Shown piece after piece: positions 1 to 10,684 of a DNA stretch of 64,000 nucleotides. The notes under the pieces are model-generated. The model did not search any database. It saw nothing but the letters and a program-made list of their open reading frames with translations, and was not told the DNA's origin. A program made the position numbers and the translations under genes. The DNA is from Pelodera strongyloides (Eukaryota; Nematoda; Chromadorea; Rhabditida; Rhabditidae), in the NCBI GenBank assembly GCA_036852015.1, contig JAANDG010000292.1, positions 1 to 64,000 of the forward strand, written 5' to 3'. Positions within the stretch are counted from its first letter, which is position 1; each line of letters starts with the position of its first letter.

Positions 1-7
1 AGTATTG

Positions 8-123
8 TACCTACTTTGGGAAATTTGCATCAATATATCCTATGTAAAATTGGCGCCGGAAGGTTCAGACGGGCACCAAAAATTTGCATATTGTACATAA
101 TACAAATTTCCCAAAGTAGGTAC
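8..123. repeat. Small hairpin element with GTACCTACTTTGGG ends
   Basis: The first and last ~20 bases are inverted copies (GTACCTACTTTGGGAAATTTG and its complement). The inner part also has ATTTGCAT, which recalls the B-type palindromes described below, so this may be a diverged relative. It is a non-coding, MITE-like element. Confidence 0.6.
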
Positions 124-316
124 TTTTTGACAGGAATTACACGTTTAGCAAATCTTTTAGAAAGTTTCTAGTTAAAAACTGCAAAATAGAGGAATAGTGT
201 GAAAAGAAGAAAATGATTTAAATCCAATCAATTCCCTTAGGGAATTTCAAACAAGGATATATATTTTAGAAGGAAACCCCCTTTTTCTATTGTAGAGACT
301 AAGATTTGTGGAAGCA

Positions 317-488
317 TTAAAGCGAAATGCTAGCCCCTTTGGAAAATTTGCATATGATAAGCAAATCCTATGTATCCTATGCTAATTTTGAACGATCGTC
401 CACGGCTATCGCGCAAAATTAGCATAGGATACATAGGATTTGCTTATTAATATGCAAATTTTCCAAAGGGGCTAGCATTTCGCTTTAA
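317..488. mobile_element. MITE family B, copy 1 (near-perfect palindrome)
   Basis: A ~170-bp, almost perfect palindrome starts TTAAAGCGAAATGCTAGCC and ends with its complement. Near-identical copies lie at 10,417, 26,716 and 47,670. It is too short to code. The inverted repeats and TTAA/TAA-like edges suggest a non-autonomous DNA transposon. Confidence 0.85.
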
Positions 489-659
489 AAGCTTCCCGTT
501 CCGGTTTTAACTTAAATTCGTTATCATTTAGAAAATTCAGTAATATTTTTTGACGACTAATGGGATTTTTTTATTCATATTAATAGGGAAAAACATAACA
601 AAAATAGTATTTAACACAATGATCTGGGAGTTATTTGTAATACGGTGTTCCCTTATGTG

Positions 660-828
660 TTCCCGTTTTTTTGAAACACATCGAATACAGCAGCATTATT
701 AGGTAGCGTATGCAAATGAACATAAATTAGAATAAAAAATCGAGCTAAATTCGAGCAAATTAGTATAACTGTGTAAGAATTCAGTTTTCAACGAAGCGTT
801 TCAAAAACCGGCCGGTACTTCGCTTTAA
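660..828. mobile_element. MITE family A, copy 1
   Basis: The right end reads ...AAAAACCGGCCGGTACTTCGCTTTAA. The left end (TTTTTGAAACACATCG) has lost its outer bases. The core has the family signature 'gcaaatgaacataaattaga' and 'cgagctaaattcgagcaaa'. About sixteen copies or fragments occur in the window. Confidence 0.8.
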
Positions 829-2966
829 GGAAAAGCTACAGATAACAACGCAAAAGATTTGCACGAAGTCGATTCCAAAATTGAAATAAAACTTTACCAA
901 AGATTTCACCCCGGTTGCTCAATCTCATTTGTAATGCATGGGTTCTTTTTTTTTACGTTCAGGAACCCTTATTTCAAACTTTGGTTGTACTTCGACGTCA
1001 ACTGTGTAACTAACAAATACCAACTTAGATCAAAGAATTAAAAAAAGTATTTATGGAAAAAAGATGATACTAACAATAAATTAACGCGGCACTAAATATA
1101 TCGAATTACAAAAACCTAAGTGTGTTGACTTAAAATTAGTAAAACAAAATTAAAAAAGAATCACGGGAATTTACTTTTGAAAGAAAGATTAGATGTTTTA
1201 TTAAAGAAATTTAGGTTTTAAGCAAGCGACGTTAAGTGAAACCTTTAGAATCTTAAGAAGAGCTTGTAACTGCCAATATCGGATTACATCCACATTGCAG
1301 CCTTTTTTCATTTCCCTCCTTTCTTGCAACTTTTTTTTAAATGTTTAAACAAAGTCCGCGTTTGAAGCAAACATAGCAGAAATCGGGTACATTTAGCGTA
1401 GTTGCGTTATGGTTATGGTACACTTATGTTTTTGCTACTCTTACTGTTATATCGAACAATCCACGTAGTGAATAATCAACGATTGGACGCGTTTTGGAAA
1501 TAAATTATGAAACAAAAAGATCCATATGAGAATGAACTTTAAAGCGAAATACCGGCCGGTTTTTGAAACACATCGAGGCTATTTTGTGATAAGTAATTGA
1601 TTTTCAAGGATATTTCTTGGGGTAAATTGTCTCAGTGTATCTTACAATTAGCTCCTCCAATTTACGGAACGAAGATGTTGTTAAAGCTCTAATTATAATG
1701 CCTACAAGTCTGTAAAGTGAGATTCCTGTTTATAGGTAAGATATATGGCGTCATCCTGAGAGAGAAAAAGCAGATGGTCGTACATGATAATAAAGGGCGG
1801 AAATAGAAATAAAAATAGAATTTATTCCAATTTCCAACATAAAAGTTCACATTTTCTTCCATATTGGGCTCTTTTATAGCCGTTCTGAAGTAGGACTTTT
1901 CTATTCGATTTAGAGGCTGAATTGACATAAACAACAAGAAAATAAAGCAGAAAATAAGGAAACTAGGGCAACTAGGGGCTTTCAGTCCTTAGGCTGAGTG
2001 AGATACTTGCGCGCGAGCCGCTCGCAACATCATTCAAGATGCACGCGGAATAGGATTGGCCAGCGATTTTACCGCATATATATGACACCGGTGCACCCCG
2101 TAATGCAGCCGCTTACATGCCAACTTTCAAGTTGAAGGAGCTTAGTTCATTGGGTATTATGAGGGTGTCTCAAGTGAGTAGAAGAACCAAATCTTTGTTA
2201 GAATATTAATCCAAATTAATGCATGTCGATTATGCGTAAATTATCTTATTGTAAAATTAATGCATGCCCAAAAAATGGCAATGAAAATAAACATTACTTG
2301 GAAATAATACACAAGGACGTTTACTACTGTGCTCGCCAGCAAACTGGGCATCATAAATAAGGTCAGTTATGCTAGCTGTTGGGTATACTCTTGTTGATAT
2401 ACTGTATTCGCAACAAGGAAATCCGATAATAATAATAATAAATAAACCGAATAATAAGTAAATAAAATAATAAATAAACCCACTTAATCGGTGACGATTC
2501 AAAGCTATCAACAGTTGACGTGGTCTGTCTGGACGTGCTGAAATTTAAACGAGCAATTACTCACAAAAATATACGCTATATGCAATTAAAACTGAGCTGA
2601 TGTCACGCACGAGAAAGAGTTCTCAGGGGACATTATGAGTCAAAGCGAGTCAAATACCTCATTACCACATCATATGAACACACGAAGACGCATGGAAGAT
2701 GGACATACAGGGGAAACCAGAACCCCGATATGGCATATGGCTCCGATCAAGTCCCTCGAAAAATCGGGACTTTATCGGTTTTCTGAAAAATAATCAGGGT
2801 CGTATCGGGGTTTTCACTTTCCCGTGTAAGTTGTGATTTAATTTATTATGGGGTTTACCCCAAAAACTAAGAAAACAATTCCGCAAGTATCCCAAAAAAT
2901 TGGTGCGATTCTGTCAATTCCACCGTATTTTTGTACGCATTGCTAGTTGTTTTATTTTCAATTTAT
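829..2966. other. Gene-free stretch
   Basis: No exon with a convincing protein match or splice pattern was found on either strand. The only recognisable item is a MITE family A end at 1,538. Short open frames here are AT-rich and have no family features. Confidence 0.5.
1538..1577. repeat. Solo end of a family A MITE
   Basis: TTAAAGCGAAATACCGGCCG followed by GTTTTTGAAACACATCGAG is an intact family A terminus. No partner terminus follows within 300 bp, so this is a truncated copy. Confidence 0.7.

Positions 2967-2967
<1 letters not shown>

Positions 2968-2999
<32 letters not shown>
2968..2999. repeat. (GA)n microsatellite
   Basis: About 30 bp of uninterrupted GA dinucleotides. Confidence 0.95.
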
Positions 3000-3006
<7 letters not shown>

Positions 3007-3197
3007 AGCTATATGAGTACCATCTCAATGGAAATTGCAATCTGCAGGTTAAAATGCATTTACGGCAAGTGTTTGTTGGTGCAACTTCGTTCTCCGTTTC
3101 CTTAGGGAACACTCATTAGAGAAGGAAAGAGGATGCTTGTCTCTAGGACATCGAATTCTTCAGTAGCCTCTGAATATTTTACTATTTTTCAGGACGA

Positions 3198-3226
3198 GTG
3201 AGAGGGAAAGAGAGAGAGATACAGAG

Positions 3227-3261
<35 letters not shown>

Positions 3262-3270
3262 AGAGAGAGA
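3198..3270. repeat. Interrupted (GA)n tract
   Basis: GA-rich simple repeat broken by TACA and AAGA units. A poly-G run (3,376-3,390) and a poly-T run follow about 100 bp later. Confidence 0.9.
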
Positions 3271-3629
3271 CAACGTCACGAAAACACTACACCGAAAATC
3301 AGCAGAAAAAAGTGAAGTACGTGAAAGTTGTGTACTACCAAAAGGAAAAGAAATATAGAGATCATTTGAAGGAAGGGGGGGGGGGGGGGTTTTGATTTTT
3401 TTTTTTTTTTTTTAAACTAACTAAATATTAATTTTTGCTCTACACCGTGGTATCACCTTCGCTTCTTTGTTGAGATCTAGTAATCATAAAGATACTTTCT
3501 CCAATATCGAACATCAAAGAAAACGTTCGTTCAACTCACAGTTGTCACACAAATACTGACTGGAAATTAAAACACAACGTTGTGAATTTCCTGGACTCTT
3601 CGGAAAACCTCCCTGTAGAATTATCACTA

Positions 3630-3885
<256 letters not shown>

Positions 3886-4161
3886 TATCTCCGTTTTAAT
3901 ATTGTTTAAGTACGGTGCTTCATCGATACTAGAAGCGTGCAATTTAGCACAGACACTCTATAGCACACGTCATATTGGAAGGAGCACAGAAATGAGAAAA
4001 TGTGACATTGTACTAACCAAATACTATTCCTTACAATTGTGTTCGTGGACTATGAAACATGAGTGTCTAAATGAACTCTGTGACGCAAACTGAAAAACCG
4101 CCCCATGGGATTGCGTTAACAGTGATTTAAGCTTATTGTTAGTTGCTTAGTTAAAAAAATA

Positions 4162-4323
4162 TTAAAGCGGTATTGTGCGTGGTTTGTGCTACGTATACTG
4201 GACAACTGCATAACCATGAACTGTACTTCCAGCTCACAGAAAACTTGCATATAATACATGGGGATTCAGCTATAAAGTCTTTACAGAGAATGCGTTTCAA
4301 AACAGCGTGTCATATCACTTTAA
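4162..4323. mobile_element. MITE family F, copy 1
   Basis: It begins TTAAAGCGGTATTGTGCGTG and ends with an imperfect complement (CGTGTCATATCACTTTAA). A related copy ends at 41,586, and a partial end lies at about 16,520-16,556. The outer TTAAAGCG is shared with families A and B. Confidence 0.6.
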
Positions 4324-4472
4324 CAAAAGAACATATTGCGGAATGTGCGTGGCAATTACACACAGTTGTTAATTACACCTACGGACAAACTGCAAAAACA
4401 TACTGTAAGTAATTCAATCTCACTGTGGAAGTGTAATAGTAAGCATGTTTGGTATCAACATCAGTTCAAGAA

Positions 4473-4560
4473 ATATGCATATTGCAAGAAATAAAAAGAG
4501 ACCCGGCTCGTGTGCACTCACATAACACACGAGGAAGAACAGTTGTTAGCCGTCTAATTT
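4473..4560 (+). repeat. 88-bp dispersed repeat (copy 1 of 2)
   Basis: The segment from ATATGCATATTGCAAGAAAT to TAGCCGTCTAATTTT recurs with about 90% identity at 8,098-8,187. The CGTGTGCACTCAC...ACACACGAGG part can fold as a small hairpin. The parent element is not recognised. Confidence 0.7.
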
Positions 4561-4718
4561 TATAATTAATCACTTTTCCATTTGGGTCTTTTATCATTAA
4601 TTATGGAAGTGTAATTATCAACTGAGCTTATAATTTTATGGGAATTGCTCAAATATAGTAATACAGTAGGCTACAGTATTACAGTGTACGTTATATTATA
4701 ATACTCTAACAGGTTCCT

Positions 4719-4898
4719 TTAAAGCGAAATACCGGCCGATTTTTGAAACACATCGAGTACACCAGCATTCTTATGCAGCTTATGCAAAGGAACATAAATT
4801 AGAATAAAAAATCGAGCAGAATTCGAGCAACTTTGCGTACATAGTAGGAATTCAGCCGTCCGCCATGCGTTTCAAAAACCGGCCGGTATTTCACTTTT
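4719..4898. mobile_element. MITE family A, copy 3
   Basis: Both termini are present (TTAAAGCGAAATACCGGCCG... and ...CCGGCCGGTATTTCACTTT), with the standard family core between them. Confidence 0.85.
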
Positions 4899-6159
4899 TG
4901 TTTATAATTGAATAATTTTGATTTTTGCAAGACTCAAGCAAAACTCAGGATGTATAATATCTGTACCTAGACTACTGGCTGGGCTCCAATGAAAATTTCA
5001 AACTCGGAACTCTGAGTCCACCATAGTTATATTTATATTGATTAAAAATTGATAAAATCTCTTGAAAATGTTACTGATAAAATTTATGTACTAAATTACA
5101 CGACCCTTTCCTTAAGTTGTATGTAACCGGAGGCTGTTATTCAATGTATATTTTCAAACTCGGAACGACAGGTTCCTTAGAGCTATGGCTAAGTTATGTC
5201 ACGGACCGCATTCATATTTTTCTACATCAAATAAATTAGAATACTATATACAAACTAAAATAACATTCTTCAAAAATCGAAACTGTAAGCCGATTCACAA
5301 AAAATATGTTTGACAATGAGCTATTTTCTACTCCGATGAAATGCCAATAAAAAACACGGCCATTTATCAAATGTTCAACCCATATACGGTCTCATTAAAA
5401 TTCGACGCGAGGCCACAATTTAACCGAAATTTGCATAAAGCTATGTCAGTTGTAAGACCAAGGAAAAAATACCTCCAATTTAAATGCTAATTAAAAAATA
5501 GCATTTGCTGGGAAAGCAATGCCAGTGAATTTTTGCTATGGACAGATACAGTGAACATAAGATTTAACTTAAATACTTAAACTTGAATATTTCTCTGTAT
5601 ACATACTTTATTTATCTTATATGAAGCCTGTGCACACATGTAGAGGAAAAGCGTTCTAAATAAATATCGTTTTTTAAAGTAAATTTAGCTAGTGAACATA
5701 AAAAATGAAAATAGTACTAATAACGTATGGTGATGCGTTGAATTTCAATCAGCCCGTATATATGGGTGGATAGAACCTTTGACGAATGACTCTTACTACT
5801 TTACCGAGGAGGAGAAAACCACTGTGTTGAGGGGTAGCAAATTGTCTGGTGATCTTACATTTCTAGTGGTCAATATTTATCGTCAGCCTTATGTGTAGCA
5901 TAAAACGGAACGTTTGGCTATAGCATATGAATACGGTATGGGCATGGGCATGAAAGAGTAGAATAAGACATGTAATTTCAGCCGGAAAATTCTGTCACAA
6001 TATGATTGATTTGTCAATTAACTTTGAAATTGAAAATGGTCAAAAAGTTGACTAGAAAGAATTAACGAAGTTGCATAATAGTGAGTCGAAAACTAAACTG
6101 AAAAATGCCAGTAAATAACTGTTCAAAAGTCGTTTCCATCAAGGTTTTGGGTAAACTTG
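4899..6159. other. Gene-free stretch
   Basis: AT-rich sequence in which I found no exon, RNA gene or terminal inverted repeat. Confidence 0.45.
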
Positions 6160-6325
6160 ATAGCGAAATACCAAATACGTGCCGGTTTTTCAAACGCAGC
6201 GGGTACACCAGCATTTTTATGCAGCTTATGCAAATGAACATAAATTAGAATAAAAAATAGAGCTAAATTCGAGTAAATTAGCATAAATACGTAAGCATTA
6301 AAAACCGGCCGGTATTTCGCTTTAA
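6160..6325. mobile_element. MITE family A, copy 4
   Basis: A damaged left end (TAGCGAAATACCAAATACG) and an intact right end (AAAACCGGCCGGTATTTCGCTTTAA) flank the family core. Confidence 0.8.
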
Positions 6326-6508
6326 AAATATTTGAAACGCGTTACTAAATAAATCTACAGAGAAGCAAAATTAATAATAAAAATAATAAAATTTGAAACG
6401 TCGAAAGAAAAATGAAACCCGCACCTGGGTGCTGTGTGAGGTCTGGTCCAACTCACAAATGAACGATGCCAGGACGAAACTATATCGGTGAACGACCAGC
6501 CTGAAATA

Positions 6509-6817
6509 CTTATGAAACGTATGCTCTACAACGGAATCTCTTGAATTATATGCAAATTGTTGTGCCAATCTGTGCGCGACGTTGTTTGAAGCGTATGATG
6601 GGCAACCGAACGTCTAACATACTTGTGCTTCTCTTGGAATTATAAGGAAAATAACTAGAGCTCGGCGCGCGCTTATGAAACGTATGCTCTACAACGGAGT
6701 CTCTTGAATTATATGCAAATTGTTGTGCCAATCTATGCGCGACGTTGTTTGAAGCGTATGATGGGCAACCGAACATCTAACACACTCGTGCTTCTCTTGG
6801 AATTATAAGGAAAATAA
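6509..6817. repeat. Two direct ~146-bp copies in tandem
   Basis: The segment from CTTATGAAACGTATGCTC to TAAGGAAAATAA occurs at 6,509-6,654 and again at 6,672-6,817 with only a few differences. A 17-bp GC-rich spacer (ctagagctcggcgcgcg) separates them. The unit's origin is unknown. Confidence 0.85.
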
Positions 6818-7048
6818 TGTACACGAATGTTTCTTACCTTTATCACTTTGTGTGTCATCGTGACACTCATCCGCCTCCGACATTTCCACCAATTTGTATA
6901 ATTGGGACATGAAATAGGAAAGTTAATTATCAAGACGTGGGCAGGTCTCACTTGGTCATCCTTACTTATATTCGCTTTGATATTATGTTACTATTGGTTG
7001 AATTAATGACTGTTATATTGTTATGCTTAAATTGTTAATATTGTTACT

Positions 7049-7830
7049 TACATAACATAACATAACATTTGGTCCAAACAATCCAAAAGTGGACTACATT
7101 TGTAATTCGGTTGTGATTGAAAAGGTAACTCAGCTCAAAGACCTAGGATTTATTATGACAGATGATTTATCCTTCTCTAAACATATTTCCTTTGTTTGTG
7201 CCCAAGCAAGAAAAAGAATGTTTGCTCTCTTTCGCACTCTGAAAACGCGGAAGGCAAACCTTTTGGTTCTTGCATATTCTCTTTATGTACGTTCAATTCT
7301 AGAGTCAGGCTCGGTTGTCTTTAGTCCATATAAGAAAAAGGATAAGGTGGCCCTAGATCGGATCCAACGTACATTTACAAAGCGAATTTTTATGCGTTCC
7401 CAATTGATTGATTACAATGATACACCCTCTAGTTCAGATAGAGATACATTATTGAAGCTTGATACACTTGACGAATCGACGTAGGAAGGCAGATGCTAGA
7501 ATGCTCAGAAAAATATTGGCTGGCAAATGCGGCCATTATCTACGTTCAATGTACAAATTCAGGAATTCTAATCTGTCCTCTCGACGTGGTCGTATCAAAA
7601 TCATAATCCCTCGGGTGACTAGGAATGTTCGCAGACACTGTTTTGTCCATAGAACTTCACTTATGATTGAGAGTAACCCTCGCCTATTCCTGTAAACATA
7701 ATGTTTTTATTTGATGCTTTTATTTTAATCAGATTTACATTTTCACGTTTCATAGTTATTCATTGTGGTATTGCCTCGACAAAACTTGTGCGACATTTTA
7801 TGTTCGTAATAAATGTTATGTTATGTTACT
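7049..7830 (+). pseudogene. 5'-truncated LINE (reverse-transcriptase C-terminal region)
   Basis: The frame at 7,089-7,484 reads DLGFIMTDDLSFSKHISFVC, LVLAYSLYVRSILESGSVVF and LDRIQRTFTKRIF. This is the typical sequence after the catalytic fingers/palm of CR1/Jockey-like non-LTR retrotransposons (DLGV...L.F..HI, YVRP.LEY, ...QR.FTK). The rest continues in another frame (7,459-7,695) with a basic C-terminus, so at least one frameshift is present. There is no catalytic YADD motif or endonuclease domain. The 3' tail ends in TGTTATGTTATGTTA repeats. The 3' part recurs inverted at 25,610-25,862. It is a dead copy. Confidence 0.7.
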
Positions 7831-8097
7831 TGTTGTTTTTGTTGATACATCGTTACTTTATTAATTTGTACTTTACTTCTCATTATTATTTGCAGTTTAT
7901 TGGTACTTCTATTGATTTCCACCCATATGGGTGTGTGCTTATGCTAATAAATGTTGAAATGTTGAAAGACCTTCTCAGGACTGAGCCTCCCACCAACCGT
8001 AGGATGTAGGATGCTCGCGGAAGATACTAGAGACTGGTATTTTCCTGTGTCTGACCATGTAACCGCGTTAAAAGTAAACCGAATGAAATCAGTTCAA

Positions 8098-8187
8098 TAA
8101 ATATGCATATTGCAAGAAATAAAAATAGCCCGGCCCGTGTGCACTCACAGAACACACGAGGAAGAACAGTCGTTGGCCGTCTAATTT
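8098..8187 (+). repeat. 88-bp dispersed repeat (copy 2 of 2)
   Basis: Partner of the copy at 4,473-4,560. It runs from ATATGCATATTGCAAGAAAT to GGCCGTCTAATTTT. Confidence 0.7.
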
Positions 8188-8399
8188 TCTGTCCATGTTC
8201 CGCATTCAAAGTAAACCGAATGAAACGAATAAAAATTAAATACAAGTATCCAGTATGAGCAAAAAACCATAAACATATCATTGTTGACTCATACCTGGCA
8301 TACTGTGTCGTTTCGAGTGCCATAGCACCGCTGCATTAAAAGCACAGGCCTTCGCTGTTCAGTTATAGTTTCTGAATTTTGAAATACTAAGCTAACACA

Positions 8400-8866
8400 T
8401 TAGGGACAGGCCCATCAAAGTAAACCCATATTTACGATTTCGTCTTAATTTTTATTAAAAGTGTTTATTACAATATATGCAAACCAAATTGTACCGACAT
8501 TCACCCCGGGGAACTTTTTCAAACGAGCGCGTATACCGCAAATGTATACCGTTGCCTGGCCCTTCATCTCGTTGTCTATCCGCTCTGGTTGTCTGCTCTC
8601 TCGGTTTTTTTTCTCTGGCACCTCTTTATTGAACATACTCTCTCATGCTTAATTTTGCAACTGTGTTATAACATACGCGAAGTAAAAGAATTATTACGAC
8701 TAAATTGATGCAAGTACGGTACCCTTATGAGTTGGCTGGTCGTAAAAAAGTTCCCCGGGGTGAATGTCGATAAAAATTAGTGTGTATATATTGTAATAAA
8801 CGCTGCTAATAAAAAATATCATTAAATCGTAAATATATGTTTATTTTGATGGGCCTGTCCCTTTAA
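8400..8866. mobile_element. Hairpin element family D, copy 1
   Basis: Long imperfect terminal inverted repeats start TAGGGACAGGCCCATCAAAG and end ATGGGCCTGTCCCTTTAA. An inner pair, GACATTCACCCCGGGGAACTT and its complement, is also present. The outer sequence matches the TTAAAGGG(A/T)(C/A/G)AGG pattern of four other elements in the window. It has no coding capacity. Confidence 0.75.
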
Positions 8867-10256
8867 CGTGAAGATGAGACACAAAGCTTTGGTGTTTTGT
8901 TATGAGTAAACGGCAAACGATACTAATTAGGATATAATGGCGACTTGCAAGAGAACATTATGTATTTTTTCGTCTAGAAACAAATTCAGGGTGGAAACTG
9001 GAAAAAAAGGCTCTCTGATGTAACCCAAACCATGTTAACAAAGGATAACGCAACTAGCGTAAGTAGTTAAAATAAAAGAGTAGAACACTGTCTATTGAGA
9101 ATCATAATTTTTGATAAAAATTGAACTACAGATTGAACATAAATATGTTTGTAAAAGAACATGAAGGCAGGTGATAAGTAAACAAAAAATAGCCCAGCTA
9201 CTAACTTCCATTGTAATTATATCATATGGAACATCTGCAAAATTATTATGTTTTTTTTAAAGGTGTTTTCTCGAATTCGTCAGCGAATGGGTACGCATTT
9301 ACGGTAATAAACAAAAATCCTTTTACCATTAATCGGGTTGCGGTATATGAAATATTTTTTTCGAATAAGAACAATCTATAGCTATAGCGGATCATAAACT
9401 TCGTGAAATAATTAGTAAGAAAGCGAGCATTCAAGATGCACTAGAAGCTGGCTGATGTACGAAAATTAAACACTCAAATCGTCTATATTATTACTAAAAT
9501 TTGTGACCAGTTTCAAGATAATGGCTCACGGCATACACGGAACACATCTCATATAACTAAACTCAAATCCGCCCGTCCTATCCCCTTTTCCATAAGTGCG
9601 TGCCCTCCCTTTGAAGTACTTTAGGAGAAGGCCATTTCAATAAAAAAACCAATCCTAGTGCACATTTATAGTGCCAGTGATTCTAGGATTTCCACATAAA
9701 ACAACAATCTCGTAAGTTACAAACTAAATTTTTAACGAGGTTGACATGTGGTTTCTGAAAGCAATGTGACACAATTGCATTTTCAAGTATTGTATGCAAA
9801 TTTCTGTCTCAGAAACGTGAGCACTCCCGGCGAACCGATTTGCCTATAATAGGTGAACGTGCAGGTGTCCAGATTATTTGCAAAAACCACACCGCGCAAA
9901 AACTTGTTGTACTAATTGTAAGTAGTTCATGGTAAGTGATGATATTTTGTGTAGAAAAATGATAAATATAATAGTTCAAACAACTTTTAATCCAGGCCAG
10001 GCTCGTAATACTCGGAAATCGAAAAAAAATTTGTGACCAACAATTTTGCTATTTTAAAGCACAAAAAAAGAGAGGAGAAATTGAGTGAAACGTGTAATTG
10101 GTGACTGCTTTCGACCAAAAAACCGAACAGAAATCCGATAGCAACGCCCTGAGAGTTTCTAGGTGCCATTACTGCAGAATCGCATTTAATTTAAATATAA
10201 GGACGGCGACTCCTAGCTAAACTAAAGGGTCAGGCGCACGAAAAGTGAATAAATAA
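8867..10256. other. Gene-free stretch
   Basis: No exon, RNA gene or paired repeat was recognised here. Confidence 0.45.
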
Positions 10257-10684
10257 TCTTATTATATAAAGGAGACGAGTTTGAAGGCTTAGATGTGCGC
10301 AACGAAAATTCGAATATGTCAAGGCAGCTCTCGGGCATATAAAAGGGGAGTCGGCTCGCAATATAAAATAGTGCAAAGTACTCAGTCGCTACATTTTCTG
10401 CGTTTCACACTTTTGGTAAAGCGAAATGCTAGCCCCTTTGGAAAATTTGCATATGATAAACAAATCCTATGTATCCTATGCTAATTTTGTACGATCGTCC
10501 ACGGCAATCGTATAAAATTAGCATATGATACATAGGATTTGCTTACCATATGCAAATTTTCCAAAGAGGCTAGCATTTCGCTTTAACTCATCGACATAAG
10601 ACATTAGAGTCATATCGCATACGTTTCAAATAAGTTTTCGTAGTGTGGCCGGTCTAGTCGCCTCAGGCGGTAATAGCCGTCTGG
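10257..10684 (+). mobile_element. Helitron-like non-autonomous element with a nested MITE
   Basis: It starts A|TCTTATTATATAAAGGAG and ends in a small hairpin (CAGGCGGTAATAGCCGTCTG) whose last bases form CTGG before a T. That gives the A|TC...CTRR|T arrangement of Helitrons. Relatives with the same start lie at 24,925 (+), 33,671 (-) and 43,626 (-). A family B MITE is inserted at 10,417-10,586; without it the element is about 260 bp. There is no Rep/helicase gene. Confidence 0.55.
10417..10586. mobile_element. MITE family B, copy 2 (nested in Helitron-like element)
   Basis: A complete palindrome from TAAAGCGAAATGCTAGCC to its complement lies wholly inside the 10,257-10,684 element, so it inserted later. 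Confidence 0.85.

Noticed and set aside
317..488. Regularly spaced palindromes as a CRISPR-like array
   Set aside because: Copies are kilobases apart, are full hairpins with transposon-type ends, and the genome is eukaryotic.
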